From Ophioderma brevispina (Eukaryota; Echinodermata; Ophiuroidea; Amphilepidida; Ophiodermatidae), in contig JAMKCH010058544.1 of the NCBI GenBank assembly GCA_023653785.1, positions 1 through 64,000 of the forward strand: DNA of 64,000 bases, read 5' to 3'. A program made the translations under genes and the position numbers. Numbering within the stretch: position 1 is the stretch's first letter; the number at the start of each line of letters is the position of its first letter. This document shows, piece after piece, positions 24,605-34,800 of this stretch. A model generated the notes under the pieces. That model worked only from the letters and a program-made list of their open reading frames with translations, did no database searches and was not told the origin of the DNA.

Positions 24605-26920
24605 GAGGAAAGAGCCCCGATTTAAGTTTTAAAGTTTTACATCTTGCATAGATTGGCTTTCACCCCAAAAAATCAACTGATAAAGTTTCACGGCGATATT
24701 TCAATCCACGTTTGATGTGAGAGCTAAAAACGTGATTTTGTAAGTCCTATCGTACTGTGTAAAATTAATATTGCGGCGACCAAAATGGGCACATTTTCAC
24801 TCTCAACTTCCAACCAAACATCCTTTAGCTTAGATTCACAGGGTAAATGATGGAAAATAGTAAGCTTTCTTCTGATACCAACATTTGGACCACTTCCGGT
24901 AAACTCTGGGGTTCTGGGGACGAGGCCATATAGCGATCGGACATGGACTTTAAGATGCTAGCATGATGATGATCATAATACACAATTTTTTATTATATCA
25001 GTCTTGAATTTTGGGTGTACGTATGTAAAATCTGCAAACCGCGGATGCTCTCAGATGGATACTTTTTACATTTTTGCCTATATTGTGATGGCACAGCCCA
25101 AAACTCATTTATTTTATAATTCTGTAATATATGCCACCTTTTCATATCACCCTTTATATTTAATGCTCTGATTTAAATTTTGATCTGGCCTATGGGTGAG
25201 CATGGTTCCCAGCATGGATACAATATACAAGGGCCTAAAGTATGATAAGGTCATTGGTCGAGTCCCAATGCAAGCAAGTGTTCTGCCCGTGAGTAAAGCG
25301 CTTACCTCAATTACTCCTGGGTACCACTACGGCACTACCAGCATTATTCAATGATGGAAAGGTCCACCCCCCAGGACTCGCTATGCTGCGGGAGGATGGC
25401 GCAACCCCCCCACAGCGAAAATAATATGGAGGAATCCGGCCAAAAGCTAAGGAAAGAGAGATGGACACTTGCGCAGAGCTTGCTCGGCACGACACTTTAC
25501 CTTTTTTTATTAAATAAAATTGCCCAGTTGTGCTATGTAATATCAAAATTAGTTACTGTTGACCATCATTTATCCTGTGAAAAGTTAATACACGCCATTC
25601 AAATTGGGGCCAATGGGCAGTCATAAAATCACACACTTTATGATTATGCTGAATTTTCTGTCATACATGATGCATTTCACATGAAAGCTACTTGTAGTGT
25701 AACAACAGTGGGTATGTCAGGTATTTGAACGGCAACATGCTACTGTACTTAATAAAAAAAAGATTTGCTATTAACTTCAGTTTTACAACTCATGGGTTTG
25801 TCTTTTTCTTCTGCCAGGCCGAAGATAGATTAATCCTGATTGACCTAAACACTAATGCAGTGGTACTCAGTTCTTCATTGTGTGTACAAGGCCCATCTAT
25901 TGTTTACCATTTTCTCAGCTGTTACTGATACTCTCTGTTGAGTTCAAGAGTCTCATAGTTCCATACATGGCCCTGGTCAGTTATATAACATACCCTACTT
26001 GCCACCACTGTGATAGGACATTCCCTGCTTTCACTATATGAGACTAGTCCTACCTAAAAGGAGCCCTATTGTACCAGTTTTCTGATTGGTTGGGTCAGAT
26101 TGCCCCCCAAATGTTCTTGAACAATTAACTGTAGCGGAGAGGGGCAACTTCTATAGCCAATTTTTTTTTTTTTTATATCAAAAATAATACACTCCATGTG
26201 ATAATAACAATTGGTACAGAAACATTTTTGTATGTATATTTTAACAATGATAGCATGGAACTATTCATAGCAGACAAATTTCATGAGGGCGTAAACAGGC
26301 ACAACTTTTGTACAGCAAATGTATGGCAGATATTACTACAACATAGGGATTTGGCATTTTGCAATAGATAAGAAGTTCCCTTTAAAAGGGAGGTATGGTA
26401 AACTGAGCTTGGTGTTCCATGCATTGTTGACTTTCTACTTCAAAATAAACCAGATGTATCAGAAAAATTAACATTAACTGAATGTCTTTTGTTTCACAAT
26501 AAAGGTTGATCATTATGATTGTTGCCTTGCATAGTATTTATTAAAATATAGTGGTTTTTCAAAACCATTTGTTTGTTTCATTTCACAAATGTGCACTAAA
26601 TGCAGAAGATTGTCCTTTTTAAGGACTCGTCTTGTTTGTCTCTGTATGTGCAAAACATTAATGTGATATTTTGTAGACAGTGCATATTAAAACTATACGA
26701 TCTACAACTTCCAGGATGATATTATATTTTGAAATTATACACTGAGTTAAAAGATTTACAAACAAATTTAGCTGCCTTTTCATAGTCTATAGCTAGCATC
26801 TTTCTAGCCTATTTACACCATAACCTCTTAATAAGTTTTCTTTTATGAGATCATCTTATTCAAATGGTTAAAAACAAATTTGTATTTAGTTTCATAAAAA
26901 ACACAAATTTTCATTTTTCA
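24605..26920. other. Mostly unassigned DNA
   Basis: No recognised gene apart from the weak exon candidate listed separately. A T-run is at 26160-26174. Several AATAAA words lie on the + strand (26443, 26502). Confidence 0.3.
25818..25928 (+). CDS. Possible terminal exon of an unidentified gene
   Basis: A strong polypyrimidine tract and acceptor (GTCTTTTTCTTCTGCCAG, ending 25817) is followed by an open frame reading AEDRLILIDLNTNAVVLSSS and on to a TGA at 25926. AATAAA signals follow at 26443 and 26502, which would give a 3' UTR of about 570 bases. No upstream partner exon was found and I recognise no family, so this could easily be chance. Confidence 0.2.
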   Translation, partial: AEDRLILIDLNTNAVVLSSSLCVQGPSIVYHFLSCY

Positions 26921-26929
26921 AATCATCTT

Positions 26930-27095
26930 TTTCCACAAAAGTTTTATTTAAAAAAAGAAAAATTTTGTCCCCCCCCGGTCCTCCCTGTCCACAAAACTTT
27001 CGTGTCCCCCCCTCAATGTTTTAAAAAATTTCGTGTCCCACCCCTGATTCCTCCATCCCCCCCCTGGCTGTAACTATGAACACTCCCTAAACAAC
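26930..27095. mobile_element. Right half of MITE family B
   Basis: C-runs with TTTCGTGTCCCCCCCTC, then CCCCCCCTGGCTGTAACTATG and AACACTCCCTAA, the inverted partner of the 22716 end. It directly abuts the LINE relic that follows. Confidence 0.6.
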
Positions 27096-27109
27096 ACCAA
27101 TTTGAACCT

Positions 27110-28010
27110 GTATAGAATTGATTCTCACATAGGTTGGTGTAGGTATTTATGCTTAAATAATAAATATAAAAGAGAACCGATTTTATGTTGCAATGTTCTT
27201 TATAATGTTGTTTTATTGAAATCAGAATCTAATGATAAAAACATATTGCTGGTGTTATTTACAGACATCAAATCAGCATAGTATTATGAATTTAATAAAC
27301 ATTTTGATCAACTAATAAGCAATTTGCTTATGAACTAAAGCCATTTAACGTATGCGATTTCAATATAGATATCCATATCCTTAAGATAATGTCAGGCGTA
27401 GAAGTAATTTAATTGACATGAGTAAACTCATATTCCTGCTATATACCCATTACTACAAGTTAGAGCCAACACGTCTTCTTATAAAAGTGATACATTACAA
27501 TAATATATTCACCAATAATCTTAGCAATAGTGGTATCTTACTATTAATTATAACTGACTCATCTTCCAAAAGTTCACTTAACCGATATCAATAGACTCAA
27601 ATAAAGCAAAAACTATCAAGTTGCTAGAGACTTCTTTCATTATTAATATCAGAGCTTCTAAAATGTTATTTCTGAAATTAATTGGGATATTTATCTAAAT
27701 ATGATGATATAAATAATGCTATAATAACTTTTATTGAAATTTTAATATCTACTTGATAAGTACACACCACTTACTAAGAACTCAAAACCTAAGTCTAAAC
27801 CAAAATCACAATGGATACTAAAGATTAAATTAAAATGATAATAAAAGAGTAAGATTTAAAAAAACATACACAAATAGAACTAAATAAGACAATAACAACG
27901 TTAATAAACTACTAAAAAGCACTAATTTTTGCAATCAAATAAAGAAAAGAAAAATATTCAAATCAACTCACTCATACTAAATATATAACAAAAATAAAAC
28001 CAAAAAATTA
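27110..28010 (+). pseudogene. LINE relic, endonuclease domain and linker
   Basis: In broken frames: SNDKNI with LVGVIYRHQ-like residues, EFNKHFDQLISNLL, an NFNIDI (GDFN-type endonuclease) motif, KPTRL-like residues, NNIFTNNLSNSGILL and TDSSSK (the SDH region of the APE-type endonuclease), then the linker PLTKNSKPKSKPKSQWI. Known: APE endonuclease followed by RT in Jockey/CR1-type LINEs. The same order and AT-rich codon use as the RT relics at 18.8 and 30.0 kb suggest one family. Many stops and frameshifts; dead. Confidence 0.7.
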
Positions 28011-28302
28011 AAAAGTTACGCACCTCATAGTAGTCCCTAACCCCTATAGGGGCTGGGGTTTATTGTTGGGTGTAACTTGGTAACTATACATAAGTACATT
28101 TGTTAGTCCAAACTATACTTATTTTGTTTGTGATATCATTACAAACAATGTGAGACCCATTTCCATTGAAATCGAAGCGGTTTTTTTTTAGTATTTGACC
28201 CCTATAGGAAGTTAAATTTCACCTTGCACGTACATTAACGGTTTTCAGCTTATAACTACATTTGGGTAAGTCAGAGATAGTATACAAATATTGACTGCTA
28301 TA

Positions 28303-28432
28303 GGGGCATGGTTGAAACAATAGGCCCAAGGTGATCTCGGAACCATACTATGCCCCGACACGAGGCGTAAGCCGAGGGCATAGTATGGTTTCGAGATCAC
28401 CGAGGGCTATAGTTCAACTATGTCCCGAATAA
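28303..28432. repeat. Long two-layer hairpin (foldback)
   Basis: Inner arms GGTGATCTCGGAACCATAC then TATGCCC, and GGGCATAGTATGGTTTCGAG then ATCACC, pair almost perfectly around a 20-base loop. Outer arms GGGGCATGGTTGAA..AATAGGCCC and GGGCTATAGTTCAACTATGT also pair. The total is about 130 bp. It sits just outside the inverted repeats that flank the Crypton-like relic. Confidence 0.8.
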
Positions 28433-28465
28433 AAAGCAGTCCATTATTTGTTTTTTATATACCGA

Positions 28466-28497
28466 ATATATAGATCTTGTCATATGATTGGTTAAAA
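28466..28497 (+). repeat. Left inverted repeat flanking Crypton-like relic
   Basis: 32 bases ending TGATTGGTTAAAA match the reverse complement of 29597-29628 at 29 of 32 positions. The pair encloses 1.16 kb. Confidence 0.65.
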
Positions 28498-28689
28498 AGA
28501 ACATTCTAAGCCAATTCTTTAACATAGGCCTAATATGTGTAGGCCATTGTTTAAGTAACACCAATTTTGGGGGGGGTGTAACTTACCGATAGTTTTCCAG
28601 ATCCACTTTTAAGTGTTCCAATTAAACCAAAATTAAAAACACAAACGCGAACAGTAGCCTAACAAGGTTAATTCCAAAAGTTCCACTTC

Positions 28690-29420
28690 TTCCATTCCAT
28701 GTCAACATTTTTAAAAGGCCCATCATGTCTCGTAAGTTTTTCCTGCCACGATTGCAAAAGTACAGCGTTATATCCAGTAACACCTGTCCTGTAGACCTTG
28801 TGGGTCATTTAAATCCAGTGACTCTTGAATTAAGGCTCATGTCTTCTGGCGATATGATTCTTTTGCTTTACAACACCCTTACTAAGCCTTACCTTTTGCT
28901 GTTTCAGGGTTGCTGACGACAACTTGAAAACTCGTGAAGATTTAGCAAAATCTTCATGACCTATGATTCAACTTTCCTTGTGTTGAGGAAGTGACTTTGG
29001 AGTCCAAAACGAATCGCCATCATCGACTTTTTTCTATACAAAGTGACCATTTTCCTGTCGGCAGATGCGTAGAATGATTTCCCTAGCAAGTTATCGAACT
29101 CCGAATTCGGCAACCTTTCCACGGCCTGCATATTGGTCGTCACCTCTGTCAAATCCTCGAATATCTTCACGGCGTATTTTACCTACCGTTTGGGTATTAG
29201 CACTATCAGCTGCGTCTAGGAATTCATTTAAGACCTTCGTCATCTACAAGCTCAAAGCTGGCTGTCAGCAGCCCATTTCGTTGCCCTTGTTTCGTGTTTG
29301 TTGTACCGGCTCTGACCAGCACTGTGGTGGTCAATGTGAATACAAAATCCCTAAAGCGATCGTCTGCTTCACACACAGAAATGTGACCCTTGCGAGTTTC
29401 GCGCCTGTATTTCAATCTCT
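28690..29420 (-). pseudogene. Crypton/KIAA1958-like tyrosine-recombinase relic 1
   Basis: On the minus strand, in order: FLDAADSANTQTVGKIRRED (about 29240-29170), a downstream frame with VERLPNSEFDNLLGKSFYAS and TLYRKKSMMAIRFGLQSHF (29110-28961), then after a break GLQDRVLLDITLYFCNRGR-like residues and NLRDM near 28810-28730. The LPNSELD..YRKKS..IRFGLQRH and LYFCNRGRENLR patterns are typical of DUF3504/KIAA1958-type proteins related to Crypton YR transposases. The catalytic C-terminal part is not visible. Several frame breaks. The fragment is bracketed by 32-bp inverted repeats at 28466 and 29597. Confidence 0.6.
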
Positions 29421-29596
29421 TACACCAGCTTCAATATGTTATAAAATCATAATACGGGATGGATAGCCCGTACGGCAGTCTCTATGCTGGGAAGAGGTGT
29501 TCCCGGTCATAGTTCATGAATGAGAAATGCCCGCTCTCCCAGGGCATAAGTTCATTTTTGGTTCATTCTTGACAGCTATTGAATTTATGCCTCCAC

Positions 29597-29628
29597 TTTT
29601 AACCAATCAGATGACAGAATCTATATAT
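29597..29628 (-). repeat. Right inverted repeat flanking Crypton-like relic
   Basis: Begins TTTTAACCAATCA and ends CTATATAT. It pairs with 28466-28497. No convincing target duplication is seen outside the arms. Confidence 0.65.
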
Positions 29629-30015
29629 GAGGTTATTAACCCAACTATACCATTTTTTTAATCCTTGGAATCATACTAACAATTTGGTATGCAATTCAAC
29701 GCATTGGACGCACTTTTCAATTTTGACCCCTGTATAATCGTTTGCGACCCCCTATCTCGCTTAAGCTACCCCCTTCAGAATGGCCCCAACATTTTCGTGT
29801 TGTCATAGTAGGGTAGCCATGGTTTTTAAATGCTCTTTGACCCCCCCCCCCCCCCCCCCGTGGTACCAATAAGGCTACTTAGATGGTCTGACTCATCCAC
29901 TACAACATACTTTTGAAATCAATGTTTGGATTCGTCCACAAAAAATGTACAATAGGGCATTACAAAAGCTTGAATTACTCGGGCTTCTAATAATCAACAA
30001 CTGCTGGGGTATTTT

Positions 30016-30490
30016 TGATACGTAAGTCATGATGTCCTTTTAGCTAGCATTAATGCATCACTATGGCTTCAAGCTTGTATTGTCTTGGATTGGGTTTACA
30101 AAAATACCTCACAAACAGAATGCAATTTGTGGTTAGTTAGTCACAATCTCAACTAAATATTATGACATCCGGTATGCCACAAGGCCCTCTATTTTTGGTT
30201 TCATTATTTCTGTTAATGATATTCCAAATGCTGCCTCAATGAATTGTTCTTTTATAATTGTATGCAGATGATACTAGTGCATTTACATCACATCATGAAT
30301 TAACAAACTAAATTCAATAATGAAGAATTGTTAATTAAGTAAATAACCCCGGTTCAAGTCAAATAAATCTTTAAAAAATACCTATAGCTTTTGGCACTCA
30401 CAATAAAACAAAATTAAAATAACTCTTTGAATATCTCCTCGATACACTAAAATAAATCAAGTTAATGCTTTTCAATTTTTATGAGTCTAC
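30016..30490 (+). pseudogene. LINE RT relic, second copy
   Basis: Nucleotide-level copy of the 18.77-19.25 kb relic: TGATGTCCTTTTAGCTAGC, CATCACTATGGCTTCA, ATTGTCTTGGATTGG, GTATGCCACAAGGC, ATGATATTCCAAATGCTGC, TATGCAGATGATACTAGTGC and GGTTCAAGTCAAATAAAT. Encodes the same HDVLLA, VPQG and YADD order in broken frames. It lies 2 kb downstream of the endonuclease relic on the same strand, but the RT N-terminal half is missing between them. Confidence 0.75.
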
Positions 30491-30846
30491 CAGTTTTGCG
30501 ATCCTGGTTATTTCGATGTTTCATGACTGGTGTTGTCTTTGTGTTGGATCACTAGTGTTTCATGCTCGAGGAAAGTAGTCAATTGTGAAAGATGCATCAT
30601 CATCAATAACCTTCACGCCTGGAAATAGACAAGAAATTGGCGAAGCTTGCAGCCACGTCTGAAGCAGCATTCCCCCTTCACCGGAAGAAAATGCATTGGA
30701 AAACATCACATCATATACACTGGGGATGGGGATGTCAATGTACAAGATCGTTCCAATTAATTATAGGCAAAGATGGAACAAATTCAACCACATGAATGAC
30801 AACTGCTGACTTTTTCTTACATAAGCTACAACATAATGCTCTAAAG

Positions 30847-30999
30847 TCAAGACCATTGCATCTGCTCGGGCTGCCAAGGTAACCGATGACCAAACCATTG
30901 ACCAAGCTCTGTTACTTCCAAAGACCATTGCATCTGCTCGGGCTGTCAAGGTAACCGATGAACCAAACCATTGACCAAGCTCTGTTATTGCAAAGATTC
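30847..30999. repeat. Two-copy tandem repeat, about 76 bp
   Basis: AAGACCATTGCATCTGCTCG then GGCTG.CAAGGTAACCGATG, ACCAAACCATTGACCAAGCT and CTGTTA occur twice with only four or so differences, so the duplication is fairly recent. Confidence 0.85.
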
Positions 31000-31508
31000 C
31001 TGTCTAGTTATCACAATCTGGAGAACTGTATAGAAGGTGCTTTGCCATGAACTGTCACCAAACAACAACATCAACATCCAAAGTTGACCGTCTGAAGAGG
31101 CTTACGTCCATGCAGGTCGTTCCTATAAGAGGGGTGGGGTGTGACACACCCCTCCCCTCGCAATTTATAGAATTATGTCGGCAAAATGTTGACTTGTCCG
31201 TATTAATATAAAATAAATGTAGGTGGAATATTGTGAAATAACATATTTTGTTACTGATACTACTTCCCATTGCTGTGCACTATATAACACAAACTGATGT
31301 TTGTTGATTGTAAAATGGTCTGTTTTCTTAAAACAATTACCGTGTCCACTTCAAACGGGCGTACATGCACATTTCAATTGCATATATATTGGTAAATAAA
31401 TCTCTGGTTGGTAGGACGTGCCTTCATTCGTATGAGCTCATATCATAAAACTGAATTTGATATCAAAGCATACTGGAGCCTTCACATATCTCCCATTTTC
31501 TCAAGAAG

Positions 31509-31516
31509 TATAAAAG
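31509..31516 (+). promoter_or_regulatory. TATA box of the methyltransferase gene
   Basis: The word TATAAAAG lies 100 bases upstream of the ATG. Transcription would start near 31538-31545, leaving a 5' UTR of about 70-80 bases with no ATG before 31616 apart from those in the AT-rich leader. Inferred from position only. Confidence 0.45.
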
Positions 31517-31615
31517 TTGATGTAAGCCTATCCCGTTCGTGTGACATTTTTTTGTTAATCTTCATTAAATGTTGAATTTATTCAAAAGGGAACGTATAGG
31601 TCATCCTAGCTGACA

Positions 31616-31800
31616 ATGGCATCGTCGTCATCGGAGACAGAAGATTCCTTCACTGAGAGAGTGTTCCAGTTGATTAATGATAGTCACTTATCGCTCTCCC
31701 TGGCCATGGGTGTTAGGACTGGTCTATGGGAAACTATGGCTAAGTGGGACCACCCAAAAACCTGCTCAGAAATCGCACAGGCAGCTGGCCTCAAAGAAAG
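31616..31800 (+). CDS. Methyltransferase exon 1 (start codon, winged-helix N-terminus)
   Basis: ATG in strong context (A at -3, G at +4). Encodes residues 1-61 plus two bases of codon 62. A Ser/Glu-rich leader is followed by FTERVFQLINDSHLSLSLAMG, GLWETMAKW and TCSEIAQAAGLKE. The exon ends at AAAG before the consensus donor GTAAGA (31801), leaving phase 2. Exon 2 begins with A, restoring an Arg codon and continuing the family pattern without a gap. The reading frame is intact. Confidence 0.8.
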
Positions 31801-34800
31801 GTAAGATTGGATGGAAGTATTACCACGATTGTGACAATTTAGGTCAACAGTTAGGTAGAAAGAGAGAAGATTTATAAACAGGGTAAATAGGCTTCATTGA
31901 CCTTCAGGCCTCCAAAATTTGTTGGTCCTTTTTTACAGTTATTAGATATAGAACAAGATAGACTAAATGTCAATGGACTTTTGCATATAGTCAAAAGTGT
32001 TTCAAAAGGAAGTGCATTTTCGAGAATTAGACCTTTGGTTAATACCGTGCACATGGCTCACCTATTATGTCTTAGTCTTAAGTACATCTGCGAGTGGCGT
32101 CTTTACTGTATGCACAAACAAACCAAAAAAAATCAGCGGTCGTATAAGTGAAATATTGTTCAGGTCCTGGAAGTAGATAATTAAAGCCACTATCAGCGAT
32201 TTCTTCACGATGTAAACAAATCGCGCCCCCTATTTTTCATCAAAGTCCACTTTTTGGCACTGTTGTATTGAAAATTATTGTAGTAAAGACCCCTGTAAGT
32301 GGCTAAGCATAACACACCGTATTTGTCCAGATATTATGATTTTTATGCTTTGTTTACTAATAAAAGTCGGGATCCGACTTTTTTAAGGCCCAGAAACAGT
32401 CGTAAATGGCATCTTCAAGACCGCTTCGAAATGCTTAAATGTCTGTTTTTCACAAAGAAAAGTAATATAAGGTGTTGATATGACCTAACAATAGCAATTT
32501 AGAGACAAAATGAGAATTTTGAATTTGGAAAAAAATGATTGATAGTGGCTTTAAAGGACCAAAAGTGGCACCTTAAAGAAATCCCATCCACACACCATCC
32601 TTTAAGCAGGTGTAGAGTGTAGACCAATATTTGCGTATATTTAAAATAACCCTTTTCATCCACGTTATCAATATATTGTGGTAAACAACTAAAAATTAGA
32701 GTATACTTGTCTTTTTAAATTTAATAAAACTGTTTAACGTAATATTCTGTTAACAGATATGTCCAAGAATGGCTTGGTGCTATGGTAACAGGTAACATTG
32801 TTGAAATCTCGACGGAGTCTGGTGTCGAGAAGTTTCTTTTACCGCCTCATCGACGTCGAGTGTTAACTAAGGCTGGAGGTGCAGACAGTGGTGCCAACTA
32901 CGCCCTTAGTGTTCCCGCTTTAAGTGAAGTCTTTTGTAAGATCGAAGATTGCTGCAGGATTGATGGACCAAAAGGTACGATTTATACCATTTCCATTTTC
33001 AATTTAAAATATTCAGCTTACCAACCACTTTAACAGCCAGCCAACCAACCAGCAGGAACACGACTGGTCTCACTTTACCAAATGTGTTACCCCGTCCAGG
33101 GCCACTCAGTCAGTCAGTGAATCAATCAACTAGTCCAGGCTAGAGATTCATTGATAACCAGGGGCGTATCCAGGATGACATACCCCGGGGGCAAACTGAG
33201 GATGAGCTTTTTGCGCCCCTGTGGAAATTGAAAATGGCGCACCATTCCACGTCTTCTTGTATATGCATAATATACACAATTTTTTTCGGCGAGCGTAGCG
33301 AGCCGTAAAATTTTTGAAATTGTGTCGGCAAATGGACAGTTTTGTCTGTCTGTGTTGAAAATGGTCTGGGAACGCCCCTGCAAGTGATAAAATAACAGTT
33401 AGCTCCAACTTCCAGACACCAACTTAACGACGAAAGCTTGGTCATAATGAACGTGGTCGGACGTATAGTTGTTCATGAATGAATGCATTCTCCTTGGTTT
33501 TGCGTTAGCTCATGCTTGAGGCTCCTTTTTGAGTTTTTTATAATAACAATAATAATACAATTTGATTTTTCCTTTATGGGAACCCTTTCTTTGACTTTTT
33601 TCGTACCGTCTCCGTTTTTGACGCCCTTTTCATCTCTATATTCTTTTTTTTTAGATTTCCCTTTTGCACCCCTTAAACTTTTTTCAACCCGATTCCTTCT
33701 TTTGTTTTGACGCCCTTTTTCGTTTTTATATCCCCTTTTCTTGCCAGTTTCAGTTGCTGTTTTCGCGCCCCTTCCCTATTTTCCAACCTTTTTCCTTTTT
33801 TCTTTTCTGTTTTGACGCCCGTTATTATTCCTCTTTAAACTCCAATTTCCTTTGCTATTCTTTGCGTCCGTTTCCTTTAACTATTTTCAACTCCCTTTCG
33901 TTTTTTGACGCCCTTTATTTTTCGTTAGCTCAAATTTCCTTTGTTATTTTAGCGCCCCTTTAATTCTTAAACTTTTACGTTTGACGCCCCTTATTTCTCT
34001 TTTCTTTCCATCTTCCTTTGTTCCGTTTGGCGCCCCTTTCCTTTCTCCTCCGTTTTTCTTTTCTCTCTCTATATTTGCCTAAGTTTTGGCGCTTCTTAGC
34101 TTTCCCCATACAGTTCCCATCCTTTTCCCGAACATATAGCTCTTTCTTTCCCCTTTAATTGTACCCTTCCCCCTTTTCATTCCCTTTCCCTTTCTTCCCA
34201 TTCTATCTTCTAATTTTCTTTCTTTTCCTTCCCTTCTTTCCAGCCTTCTTCCCCCTTTCCTTTCCTTTTTTTTTCTTCTCCATTCCTTCTTTTTTCTCTT
34301 TTCCTTCTTTTTGGCGCCCCCCCCTTTTTGTCCATCCGTGGGGGGCAGGCGCCCCAATGCCCCCCCCCCCCCCAGGATACGCCACTGAATACCTAAATAT
34401 CAACCTTGTTGTTAATAATGAGATATATAATGTTTTTTTCAATGGTTTTGACCATTTTTTTTTATGCTGATTCCTAATCCTGATGATGCTCATCCAGCAC
34501 CTTGAGCATTTTTTGTAGAAACGCCAAAATCAAATGGCCACCAAAACACAAACTCATTACATCTGTTGTTCGCTCGAAAAAGTTTAATTTTCAGCCTGCC
34601 TTGTTAAAAACACTCATTGTGACCATTAACATAGATTCTGTAACCACGTAAATCAGTAATTCAATATGGGCCCGTCATAACGTGTCGATGGTGATTACAT
34701 TTGACTGCAGGTTGGTGAGTTGGTATCTATCATGGTTTTGGCAGTCAAGAATTAATTGAAACCATAAGATATATTTTGAAAAATGTGATTATAACTCCAT

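Noticed and set aside
33483..34493. Phe/Ser-rich and Lys/Arg/Glu-rich open frames
   Set aside because: Low-complexity pyrimidine tract inside a hAT-like element; no conserved protein.
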